Shown piece after piece: positions 6,115-12,135 of a DNA stretch of 12,135 bases. This DNA is from an uncultured Bacilli bacterium (GTDB taxonomy: Bacteria; Bacillota_I; Bacilli_A; RF39; UBA660). Location: assembly GCA_910587745.1 (NCBI GenBank), contig CAJUNE010000034.1:1-12135 (forward strand), given 5' to 3'. The position numbers were made by a program, and so were the translations under genes. The notes beneath the pieces are model-generated. The model saw only the letters and a program-made list of their open reading frames with translations. It was not told the origin of the DNA and ran no database searches. The first letter of the stretch is position 1, and every line of letters begins with the position of its first letter.

Positions 6115-7071
6115 ATGAATACAATAATTAAAAACATTACAAAAGTATTTTTATTTCTAGTTATTTTATGTTTTCTATTACTCAACGTCTCTTATCTTTT
6201 TGAACCCAAAACTAATAATAAAGAAGCTGGTATGCGTGATGTCAGATTAAATGCTATCTTAGGTGAAAAAGATAATACTCTAGATGTTTTATTCTTAGGT
6301 GATAGCGAAGTATTCTCAAGTATTTCTCCTATGGAAATATATAATAAACATGGGTTTACATCTTTTGTTTTAGGTAGTGCTGCTCAACAATTACATTACA
6401 CTAAATACTTACTATCAAGAACTTTAAAAAAACAAAAACCCAAAGTTGTTATTTTAGAAACCAATGCTATATATCGTAAAATCGAACCAACTGGCCCAAT
6501 ATTCCGCAAACTTCAAAATTGGTTTTCCATATTCGAATATCATAATCGTTGGAAATCTCTTAATTTCCGTGATTTAAATCTAAGTTTTAGTTATGAATAT
6601 AATAGTGAATTTAAAGGATATACTTATAAGCCCGGCATAAAAGGTTTAAAAAGTTGGAATTATATGGACCCTACTACTGAATCTAAAGAAATAGAAAACT
6701 TAAATAAAAAGTTTTTATTATCTATGATTGAACTATGTAACGAATTTGATATAAAGTTTATATTATTAAGTACTCCTAGTACTAAAAACTGGAATTATAC
6801 TAAACATATGGGCATAAAAGAATTTGCAAGTGAACATAACATTACCTATATTGATTTAAACTTAATGAAAAATGAAGTACCAATAGACTGGGAAAAAGAT
6901 ACTTGTGATGAAGGAGATCACATGAATTATTATGGTGCAGTTAAAGTATCAAATTTTATTGGTGATTATTTAGCAAATAATTATAAATTCGAAAATAAAA
7001 AAGATAAACCTGAATATAAAAATTGGAATGAAGCTTTACCAAGATATTTCAAAGCTGTAGGTAAATTCTAA
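6115..7071 (+). CDS. Membrane-anchored SGNH-family protein, DltD/AlgX-like
   Basis: This 318-residue protein has one N-terminal membrane segment (about residues 9-28), with the rest outside the membrane. SGNH blocks are visible: FLGDSEVFSS with nucleophile Ser64 (block I), GSAAQQ (block II) and CDEGDHMNYYG with His269 and nearby Asp265/Glu266/Asp268 (block V). Such proteins partner MBOAT proteins in DltB-DltD and AlgI-AlgJ/AlgX pairs and finish the transfer of the acyl group to the extracellular polymer, or act as its thioesterase. It is shorter than classical DltD (about 390-420) and I do not call it dltD outright. AGGAGGT lies at good spacing before the ATG, 10 nt after the MBOAT stop, and the stop overlaps the acpS start as TAATG. 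Confidence 0.83.
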   Translation: MNTIIKNITKVFLFLVILCFLLLNVSYLFEPKTNNKEAGMRDVRLNAILGEKDNTLDVLFLGDSEVFSSISPMEIYNKHGFTSFVLGSAAQQLHYTKYLLSRTLKKQKPKVVILETNAIYRKIEPTGPIFRKLQNWFSIFEYHNRWKSLNFRDLNLSFSYEYNSEFKGYTYKPGIKGLKSWNYMDPTTESKEIENLNKKFLLSMIELCNEFDIKFILLSTPSTKNWNYTKHMGIKEFASEHNITYIDLNLMKNEVPIDWEKDTCDEGDHMNYYGAVKVSNFIGDYLANNYKFENKKDKPEYKNWNEALPRYFKAVGKF

Positions 7072-7400
7072 TGGAAATATTAGGAATCGGCATTGATTTA
7101 GTAGATATATCAAAATTAAATGAAAAACTTGCCAAAAGATTTTTAACCCCAAAAGAGTTAGAAATATATAACAACTTACAAGGAAAAAGAAAACTAGAAT
7201 TCTTTGGTGGTAGACTAGCTGCTAAAGAAGCTATATTTAAAGCCTTACCAGATAATGACTTACACTTTTCGGAATTAGAAGTTTTATATGATAATTTCTA
7301 TAAACCTATATGTCATTATAAAGATTATATAATTCATGTAAGTATAACTCATGAAGATAATAAAGCCCTAGCTTTTGCAATAGTAGAAAAAAATCATTAG
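7071..7400 (+). CDS. acpS: Holo-[acyl carrier protein] synthase (AcpS-type phosphopantetheinyl transferase)
   Basis: This 109-residue protein transfers 4'-phosphopantetheine from coenzyme A to a carrier serine. The AcpS signature is present: GIGIDLVDI with metal ligand Asp9, FFGGRLAAKEAIFKAL with Glu53 and Lys57, and IIHVSITHED near the C-terminus. It is slightly short for the family (about 120). Its ATG shares an A with the stop of the SGNH gene (TAATG), so it is translationally coupled and clearly part of the operon. The simplest reading is a dedicated activator of the carrier at 4280. It might instead be the cell's only AcpS that happens to sit here, which this window cannot settle. Confidence 0.92.
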   Translation: MEILGIGIDLVDISKLNEKLAKRFLTPKELEIYNNLQGKRKLEFFGGRLAAKEAIFKALPDNDLHFSELEVLYDNFYKPICHYKDYIIHVSITHEDNKALAFAIVEKNH

Positions 7401-7430
7401 ATTGAATCACTAATGATTTTTATTTTTCAA
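7389..7430. terminator. Bidirectional terminator between the operon and the cupin gene
   Basis: A 12-bp perfect stem (7389-7400 with 7410-7421) has a 9-nt loop. On the plus strand it is followed by T-rich TTTTTATTTTTC. On the minus strand the stem runs into a seven-T run. The stop codons of acpS (7398-7400) and the cupin gene (7420-7422) lie in or at the stem, so one structure ends both converging transcripts. Confidence 0.8.
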
Positions 7431-7767
7431 TAATTTTATGTTGCAAAGGACTCCAAGCTGGCGTACAAGCCATTGAAACTTTACAATAATCAGTCTCCCA
7501 ATAATATAATTCTTTAGGATTAATTAAAATAGAATCTCCCACTGCTAAATTAACAATTTCATTTTCAATATAAATAGTACATTCCCCTTCAATTACATAA
7601 ATGAGTTCTTTACTTACTTCATTCATTGCATAACCTTTATCAGGAAATCTTCCTGTAATAGTTGCAATCCCTAAATCAATATCTTTATCTCCAAAAGAAT
7701 ATTCTAAAGTTTTACATTTTTCTTTATTTTGACCTACTTCTGCCTCATTTAATTTTATAACTTTCAT
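7420..7767 (-). CDS. Small single-domain cupin protein
   Basis: This 115-residue protein with one cupin barrel has the two conserved boxes in outline: MNEVSKELIYVIEGECTIYIENEIVNLAVGDSILI and the following PKELYYWETDYCKVSMACTPAW. In box 1 the usual His-x-His is replaced by Asn and Ser positions, and in box 2 the usual His is replaced by Tyr, so the classical 3-His/1-Glu metal site seems absent. It is closest in feel to EutQ-like or sugar-binding cupins of unknown role. AAAGGGGATC lies before the ATG, and a promoter candidate is at 7836-7864. It is convergent with the operon and shares its terminator. Function not assigned. Confidence 0.82.
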   Translation of the reverse strand: MKVIKLNEAEVGQNKEKCKTLEYSFGDKDIDLGIATITGRFPDKGYAMNEVSKELIYVIEGECTIYIENEIVNLAVGDSILINPKELYYWETDYCKVSMACTPAWSPLQHKIIEK

Positions 7768-7835
7768 AATTGATCCCCTTTCATTTATTTTCTAACATTT
7801 TTTATAGTTTTATATTACCCCAAAATTTTAATATC

Positions 7836-7864
7836 TAGATAAAATAAACATAATATCTTTTCAA
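7836..7864 (-). promoter_or_regulatory. Candidate promoter of the cupin gene, TTGAAA-17-TATCTA
   Basis: On the minus strand, TTGAAA (7864-7859) and TATCTA (7841-7836) are 17 bp apart. They lie in the 129-base gap between the DUF362 stop and the cupin start. The spacing is ideal but the -10 is imperfect, and AT-rich DNA yields such matches by chance. Confidence 0.35.
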
Positions 7865-7896
7865 CTAACCACAAAATTAATTTACTTTTACTATTT

Positions 7897-8778
7897 TTAA
7901 TCAATTTCTATTAGTTCATAATCTCTTGAACCAAAACCTAACTTTGAAGCGGCTTCAATTGTATGAATACCATTTTGTCTTTCTATTCTTTCTACAAAAT
8001 GGTCTCTTCCCTTATCAGTTGAGTTATAAATCAAATCAACACAAGCTTGATCCAAAGCTATTGGATCTAAACTAGATAATATTCCAATATCTTTCATACA
8101 AGGGTCTTCAGCAATTGCACAACAATCACAATCAACAGATAAATTACACATAATATTTATATAAGCAATATTACCATTAAAATAATTAACTACTGAAGAT
8201 GCACTATCTGCCATAGCCTCCAAAAATTTATCTTGATTAACATTAAACATTTCATCAAAAGACCAATTCTCGTTACCTATACAATGAATATATCCTTTAC
8301 CATGACTAGAAGCTACACCAATAGATAGTTGCTTTAAAGCACCACCATATCCACCCATAGGATGCCCCTTAAAATGTGATAACACTAGCATTGAATCGTA
8401 ATTATCAATATTTTTACCTACATAATTTTTATTAATAACTTTGCCATTAGGTATTTCTAAAACTTTATCTGGGCCTGTTTCATCTAATAAATCAACATCA
8501 AATAATTCACTCCAACCATGTGTTTTTAATAAATCTTTATGTTTGCTACTAGTATTTCTAGCTCCTTCATAAGCTGTATTGCATTCCACAATCGTCCCAT
8601 TAACTCTTTTTACTATTTGCTCCATAAACTCAGGTTTCAAATAATTTTGATTTCCTTGTTCTCCCGAATGAACTTTAACGGCCACTTTACCACTTAAGTT
8701 TTTATTTAAAACTTCATACATTTTAACAACACTCTCAGATGTTAATTTTTTTGTAAAATAAACTTTTGCTTTTTCCAT
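7897..8778 (-). CDS. DUF362 family protein without a ferredoxin domain
   Basis: This 293-residue protein is recognisable as DUF362 by LSHFKGHPMGGYGGALKQLSIG (133-154), the SSHGKGYIHC segment, and DIGILSSLDPIALDQACVDLI (230-250). Many family members are about 370 residues and carry a 2x[4Fe-4S] ferredoxin insert with CxxCxxCxxxCP; no such motif is present here. It retains eight Cys, including the cluster Cys211, Cys217, Cys219, Cys220 and Cys227 (CDCC region), which could bind metal. The biochemical role of the family is not well established. GAGGAT precedes the ATG. The gene starts 34 nt after the glycosyltransferase stop and is probably co-transcribed with it. Confidence 0.85.
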   Translation of the reverse strand: MEKAKVYFTKKLTSESVVKMYEVLNKNLSGKVAVKVHSGEQGNQNYLKPEFMEQIVKRVNGTIVECNTAYEGARNTSSKHKDLLKTHGWSELFDVDLLDETGPDKVLEIPNGKVINKNYVGKNIDNYDSMLVLSHFKGHPMGGYGGALKQLSIGVASSHGKGYIHCIGNENWSFDEMFNVNQDKFLEAMADSASSVVNYFNGNIAYINIMCNLSVDCDCCAIAEDPCMKDIGILSSLDPIALDQACVDLIYNSTDKGRDHFVERIERQNGIHTIEAASKLGFGSRDYELIEID

Positions 8779-8812
8779 TTTTTAATCCTCATTTCTTATT
8801 AAAACAAATTTT

Positions 8813-9637
8813 TTATTCATTTATTTCAAACTCTTCTTTTTTTCTTTTTAAATGAAAGTCATAATAATCTTTAATCATTAAATATAATTCATCTTTTTCA
8901 TCCAATTTATCTTCAAAAAATTTTAATATACTATTATACGCTTTTTGAAATTGTAATAATTTATATTTTTTATTATATCCTCCAGTTATACTATTTTTAT
9001 TACGATAATAATTGTATCCTAAATAATCAATAATTACAACCTTTTTAGCCAAAAATAAAATTTTAGGAATATTAGCTACATCTTCATAACAATCTAAAGA
9101 ATAAAATATTTCCTTCATAATTTTTTCATAGAAATCACTTTTAAAACAATACATTCCAAATATTCCATACCTAATGTTTTTATTGTGTAATTCTAATAAA
9201 GCATCTCTACCGCTATTAAAGATTTTATCTATTTTTAGCACATATCTATTTTTATCTTTATTAGAATTAATCTCATTAATATCAAATTTAATAATATCAG
9301 GTTCATAATTATTAATACAATTACTTAATTTAAAAAATAATTCTTCATTAATAGTATCATCAGCATCAACAAATATCATATATTTACTTGATACATATGA
9401 GCTAGCATTCTTTCTTATAGCCGAAATCCCTTCATGTTTTTGTTTATACACTTTAATATTAGAATAAAGTTTATTATAAGAATCAATTATATTATTACTC
9501 CCATCAGTACTTCCATCATCTATTATAACTATTCCATAATTATTACCATTGATTTTAAGAATACTATCTAAACATCTTCTCAAAGTTAATTCTTTATTAT
9601 ACACAGTTACAACAAAACTAATTAAATATTCTTTCAT
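8813..9637 (-). CDS. Glycosyltransferase family 2 protein
   Basis: This 274-residue cytoplasmic GT-A fold transferase has SFVVTVYNKELTLRRCLDSIL at the N-terminus, IIDDGSTDGS with Asp40-Asp41 (nucleotide binding), FVDADD (89-94, metal-binding DxD-type) and CYEDVANIPKIL (the acidic ED motif). It lacks a membrane tail, so it is probably a soluble sugar transferase for capsule, teichoic acid or exopolysaccharide side groups; donor and acceptor are unknown. The ATG at 9637 is chosen over the upstream ATG at 9706 because it has TGAGGT at good spacing and gives a standard GT2 N-terminus. The extra 23 residues would be a hydrophobic tract encoded by AT-rich intergenic DNA. No other sugar-polymer genes lie beside it. 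Confidence 0.88.
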   Translation of the reverse strand: MKEYLISFVVTVYNKELTLRRCLDSILKINGNNYGIVIIDDGSTDGSNNIIDSYNKLYSNIKVYKQKHEGISAIRKNASSYVSSKYMIFVDADDTINEELFFKLSNCINNYEPDIIKFDINEINSNKDKNRYVLKIDKIFNSGRDALLELHNKNIRYGIFGMYCFKSDFYEKIMKEIFYSLDCYEDVANIPKILFLAKKVVIIDYLGYNYYRNKNSITGGYNKKYKLLQFQKAYNSILKFFEDKLDEKDELYLMIKDYYDFHLKRKKEEFEINE

Positions 9638-9751
9638 AAATAAAACCTCATATATTAAATTAAAAATCAAATATATTATATAACATATTATAAAATAATT
9701 ATACATCTAATAAAGTAATCATTTTAATAATCTACTTAATTAAGATATCAT

Positions 9752-10492
9752 TTATTCTTTTAACTTGCTATCCCCCGTTTTATAATTTATTTCAATACCA
9801 TCTTGAACATTATAAATATAGACATTAAACTTAATCCCTTTCCCACTATCCTCAACTGAATAAGCTTCCATTTGTACTCCACTCGCAAGTTTATTAGTAT
9901 CTTTATAAATAGGAGTAACTCTATATAATACATGATTACCTGTTTTCTTAATATATTTAGCCACTTTATTTTCAAAATCAAGCATTGCTCCTGTATTCAT
10001 ACTTCGAGTGCAAGTTATTAAATTCTTATTATTAGCATTCTCACCTGTCAATTGAAACCCTATTAAATGACATCTATTATATAAATATTTTCCATCTACA
10101 ATATCATACTTTACAGTATGCCATCCACTAGGTTTAACTTGACCTATACTAGTTCTTTCTTCATTAGGCATTAAATCTTTACTAATATTAGCAAAAGCTA
10201 CTTGAGCTCTACCTATTTTATCAAGTTTACTATAATTTTCAAAAGATTTAGTTGAATTTTTAAGTTCATCAGTAAAATTTGGTTCATTATCATTAATAAT
10301 TACATAAGGTTTACCCTTATATTCAGGAATAGAATCTAAAGCATAGCTTTCGGATAAACTAAATTTATACAAAAAACTATCTATATAATCGCCATAAAAA
10401 CTATAAATTAAACTTCCTACTAAAAATAAAATAATTAATATTTTTAAACCATTGCTACCACTAAATTTATTATTCTTCTTTCTTCTAGCCAT
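9752..10492 (-). CDS. Membrane-anchored DNA/RNA non-specific endonuclease (EndA/NucA type)
   Basis: This 246-residue protein has a basic N-terminus and one membrane segment (about residues 16-33), so the nuclease domain faces outside. The betabetaalpha-metal core reads YLYNRCHLIGFQLTGENANNKNLITCTRSMNTG, with general-base His142 in NRCH (the family's DRGH site). It is followed by Asn-rich metal-binding residues, Asn166 and Glu173. This pattern matches streptococcal EndA and related competence/virulence nucleases that cut DNA at the cell surface. Its roles could be uptake of DNA, nutrient scavenging or degradation of extracellular DNA. It has a strong promoter at 10520-10548, the AAGGAAG ribosome site, and an upstream direct repeat. 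No competence genes are in view. Confidence 0.88.
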   Translation of the reverse strand: MARRKKNNKFSGSNGLKILIILFLVGSLIYSFYGDYIDSFLYKFSLSESYALDSIPEYKGKPYVIINDNEPNFTDELKNSTKSFENYSKLDKIGRAQVAFANISKDLMPNEERTSIGQVKPSGWHTVKYDIVDGKYLYNRCHLIGFQLTGENANNKNLITCTRSMNTGAMLDFENKVAKYIKKTGNHVLYRVTPIYKDTNKLASGVQMEAYSVEDSGKGIKFNVYIYNVQDGIEINYKTGDSKLKE

Positions 10493-10519
10493 ATATTTTA
10501 CTTCCTTACTGTCGCTTTA

Positions 10520-10548
10520 ATTATATCTTATCTTTTATATGATTTCAA
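10520..10548 (-). promoter_or_regulatory. Promoter of the nuclease gene, TTGAAA-17-TATAAT
   Basis: The minus strand has TTGAAA (10548-10543), 17 bp, then a perfect TATAAT (10525-10520). The start point should fall near 10513, giving a leader of about 20 nt that carries AAGGAAG before the ATG at 10492. Confidence 0.7.
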
Positions 10549-10560
10549 GATTTATATTGC

Positions 10561-10606
10561 TAACTAACAACCAATTTTCTAACTCTATTACTTAATTAAT
10601 AACCAA
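10561..10606. repeat. Imperfect direct repeat upstream of the nuclease promoter
   Basis: TAACTAACAACCAA (10561-10574) and TAATTAATAACCAA (10593-10606) match at 12 of 14 positions. Their starts are 32 bp apart, close to three helical turns. The nearer copy ends 12 bp before the -35 box. This arrangement suits an activator or response regulator that binds two in-phase sites. Confidence 0.4.
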
Positions 10607-10633
10607 ACATTAAATGATAGTAAAATAATTATT

Positions 10634-11560
10634 TTAATTTTTTTGAAGCAACCATTCTATCCTATCAATTGGTGCATATTTACTAATTTCATAATAAGCC
10701 TCTTTTAAAAATATTTCATAATCATCTACTTTATCAATTACAGAAATCAAATCATCTTCATCTTTTTTCCCACTCATAATATCTTCATAAATATCAAAAT
10801 AATAAGTAGGATAAACAAGTCTTGCATAAAATAATCCATAACTATAAATAGTAAATCTTTTTATTCTAAGTAACTCTTTTAAATAAGATAAAGCATCTTC
10901 TCCTTTAAAAAAAGCACTTTTTATATAAGAAGCTAAATCTCTTACTTCATAATCCATAATAAAACTAAAAGGGTTTAAATAATTAAGTTTATAATTAGGT
11001 ACATCAATTCTTTTATGTGAAAGGCATATTCTATCATCTTTACTAGGAGCATACTTACTAGTTACCTCATTTAAATAACTTATTGCATTTTCGCCAAGTC
11101 CTAAATAATAACTAAAACTATCTAATACTAAAGGTTTATCTTTACCAAGTTCGCTTACCTGATATTCAAAATAATCTAATTTAGCACTCCAAAGGCTAGC
11201 CCAAGAATTACGATATAATTTACTTTTATTTTCATTTAAAATAAGCATATTATTCATTTTTATTATATCACTTATTTCAAATTTTTTTGATATATCCCCA
11301 ATTGTTCGAAGAAGAACATAATTAGTATTTTGAATATTAGTAATAACTTTACCAAATATATTCATAACAATATCATGAACTTCTATATTTTTTTGCTTTA
11401 ATTCTTTACTTACATTAATTATATCTTCAAGTTCCGCTTCTGCTCTTTTAAATGGCACAAAATAAAATAATTGGTCTAAATAATAAAATCGATAAGTATC
11501 TCCCCAATTTTCAACATCTTCAATATTAAAATTATAATAATAATTTATACTTTCTCTCAT
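10634..11560 (-). CDS. Hypothetical protein, possibly CotS/YutH spore-coat-like (kinase-like fold)
   Basis: This 308-residue soluble protein has no signal or membrane segment and is rich in Tyr, Lys and Asp/Glu. The run of features recalls CotS/YutH proteins with an aminoglycoside-phosphotransferase-like fold: an N-terminal YRFYYLDQLFYFVPF strand pair, a helix EAELEDIINVSKELKQK, a central RICLSHKRIDVPNYKL where the kinase loop HGDxxxxN would lie, DYEVRDLASYIKSAF, and LVYPTYYFDIYEDIM near the end. The catalytic Asp/Asn loop looks degenerate, so kinase activity is doubtful. The assignment rests on pattern alone and is weak. The start is uncertain: ATG 11560 (used here) or GTG 11569, and neither has a strong ribosome site. 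The gene follows a terminator at 11584. Confidence 0.55.
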   Translation of the reverse strand: MRESINYYYNFNIEDVENWGDTYRFYYLDQLFYFVPFKRAEAELEDIINVSKELKQKNIEVHDIVMNIFGKVITNIQNTNYVLLRTIGDISKKFEISDIIKMNNMLILNENKSKLYRNSWASLWSAKLDYFEYQVSELGKDKPLVLDSFSYYLGLGENAISYLNEVTSKYAPSKDDRICLSHKRIDVPNYKLNYLNPFSFIMDYEVRDLASYIKSAFFKGEDALSYLKELLRIKRFTIYSYGLFYARLVYPTYYFDIYEDIMSGKKDEDDLISVIDKVDDYEIFLKEAYYEISKYAPIDRIEWLLQKN

Positions 11561-11583
11561 ATCTATCACTATTAAAGCATATG

Positions 11584-11611
11584 AAAAAACTAACAGATAT
11601 ATCCATTAGTT
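11584..11611 (-). terminator. Rho-independent terminator after the Rpn-type gene
   Basis: On the minus strand a 10-bp stem (arms 11611-11602 and 11597-11588, two G-U pairs) closes on the tetraloop TATA and is followed by TTTTTT. It begins at the stop codon of the gene at 11610 and separates it from the gene at 11560. Confidence 0.7.
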
Positions 11612-12135
11612 ATTTATTAGAATTTTTAAGTTTTGTAACTTCTTCTATAGACATATTTGTCGCTTTGGCAATCTCTTCAATTGTTAAAGATGTCTTTAGA
11701 AGATTTCTAACAACTTCTTCTTTTGATTCTTTCATCTCATTATCATGTTGATTTTCAATTTCTTTCATTTCACTATTATGCTGACTTCTAATTAATACCT
11801 CTTGTGCATGATAATCTTGTACATATTCTTCTTCTGAAAAGTTCTTCATCTCTTCTAATATTTTTTCCATTATTTCATTCCCCTTAACTACTTCTTCCAT
11901 TTCTTCTAATGTCCGAGCATTAATAAGCTTCATTAGTAAATAGAAATCTTTTTCTCTTTTATTATATAAGATTTTCTCTTCACTAGCAACATTTATCACA
12001 TATATTTGAAATAATTCTGGTATTATTTTATCTGCTAAACTATTTTGTTCCATTAATGTATATTTTTTTATCATTTTTTCATTTTTATACTTATTATCTT
12101 TTACAAAGTTTATTTGAATCACTTGTTTAGTTAAG
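11610..12135 (-). CDS. Partial Rpn-family PD-(D/E)XK nuclease (recombination-promoting, 'transposase' type), C-terminal part
   Basis: The reading frame is open to the right edge of the window (codons for LTKQ precede the GTG at 12122), so this is the 3' part of a longer gene, not a short protein starting there. The visible 175 residues match the later half of Rpn/PDDEXK_2 proteins: a VIQINF strand, a helical middle with FQIYVINV and REKDFYLLMKLINA, a Glu/Lys-rich coiled-coil stretch, and a short tail TIEEIAKATNMSIEEVTKLK that looks like a helix-turn-helix. The catalytic PD-(D/E)XK core should lie outside the window. Family members promote RecA-independent recombination and are often called transposases, but no IS ends are seen here. 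Confidence 0.75.
   Translation of the reverse strand, partial: LTKQVIQINFVKDNKYKNEKMIKKYTLMEQNSLADKIIPELFQIYVINVASEEKILYNKREKDFYLLMKLINARTLEEMEEVVKGNEIMEKILEEMKNFSEEEYVQDYHAQEVLIRSQHNSEMKEIENQHDNEMKESKEEVVRNLLKTSLTIEEIAKATNMSIEEVTKLKNSNK
11715..11780 (-). repeat. Two-copy 33-bp tandem repeat inside the Rpn-type gene
   Basis: Two adjacent 33-base units (11748-11780 and 11715-11747) encode the 11-residue repeats HNSEMKEIENQ and HDNEMKESKEE. They extend a charged coiled-coil linker. Copy number in such linkers often varies between family members. Confidence 0.6.

Noticed and set aside
9638..9706. N-terminal extension of the glycosyltransferase encoding a hydrophobic tract
   Set aside because: The internal ATG at 9637 has a good ribosome site and begins right at the GT2 core. 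The extension looks like translated AT-rich spacer.
9787..9981. 64-codon open frame on the minus strand
   Set aside because: It lies inside the nuclease gene in another frame and is a shadow of it.
10622..10635. AAAATAATTATTTT palindrome after the gene at 10634
   Set aside because: It is all A/T with no usable loop or T-run asymmetry, too weak to call a terminator.
11610..12135. Insertion sequence carrying a transposase
   Set aside because: Rpn proteins are called transposases by similarity, but no terminal inverted repeats or target duplications are visible and the gene is cut by the window edge.

Overview
The window is very AT-rich (about one quarter G+C by eye). Its genes are compact, translate cleanly with the standard bacterial code, and have strong Shine-Dalgarno sites (AGGAGG, AAGGAAG, AAGGGGA types), sigma-A-like promoters and short stem + T-run terminators. 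This fits a low-GC Bacillota, probably a Bacilli or Clostridia-related gut-type lineage. The species cannot be named from this sequence. TGG encodes Trp and no gene is broken by TGA, so mycoplasma-type recoding is not indicated.

The left edge (1-1400) is read on the minus strand. It holds a 20-bp palindrome over the promoter of a 74-residue XRE-type repressor (1108-1332). Next comes an isolated strong promoter that makes a short leader RNA ending in its own terminator. After that come a stand-alone PII-like domain of the NIF3/YqfO family (599-940) and a small membrane-anchored protein (182-589) closed by a terminator.

The centre (1493-7421, plus strand) is the main object: a six-gene operon with overlapping or nearly touching genes, one promoter (TTGATA-17-TATACT) and one bidirectional terminator. 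In order it encodes a DltA-like amino-acid adenylation enzyme, a fold-type III PLP enzyme with decarboxylase-type motifs, a DltC-like carrier protein, a 530-residue AlgI-type MBOAT acyltransferase, a membrane-anchored SGNH hydrolase/transferase, and an AcpS-type phosphopantetheinyl transferase. Together these can activate an amino acid, thioesterify it to a carrier, move it across the membrane and esterify it to a cell-surface polymer, which is the logic of teichoic acid D-alanylation. Several things depart from a standard dlt operon: the PLP enzyme in second place, the operon's own PPTase, a MBOAT of AlgI rather than DltB length and motif style, and adenylation-pocket residues unlike DltA. 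My reading is a Dlt-like surface-aminoacylation system whose cargo may not be plain D-alanine.

The right part (7420-12135, minus strand) is a run of apparently unrelated genes: a cupin without the usual metal histidines, a DUF362 protein, a family 2 glycosyltransferase, a membrane-anchored EndA/NucA-type nuclease with a good promoter and an upstream direct repeat, a protein resembling CotS/YutH spore-coat proteins (tentative), and the C-terminal part of an Rpn-family PD-(D/E)XK nuclease that runs off the right edge. No rRNA, tRNA, CRISPR array or insertion-sequence end was seen, and no stretch over 300 bases lacks a gene.
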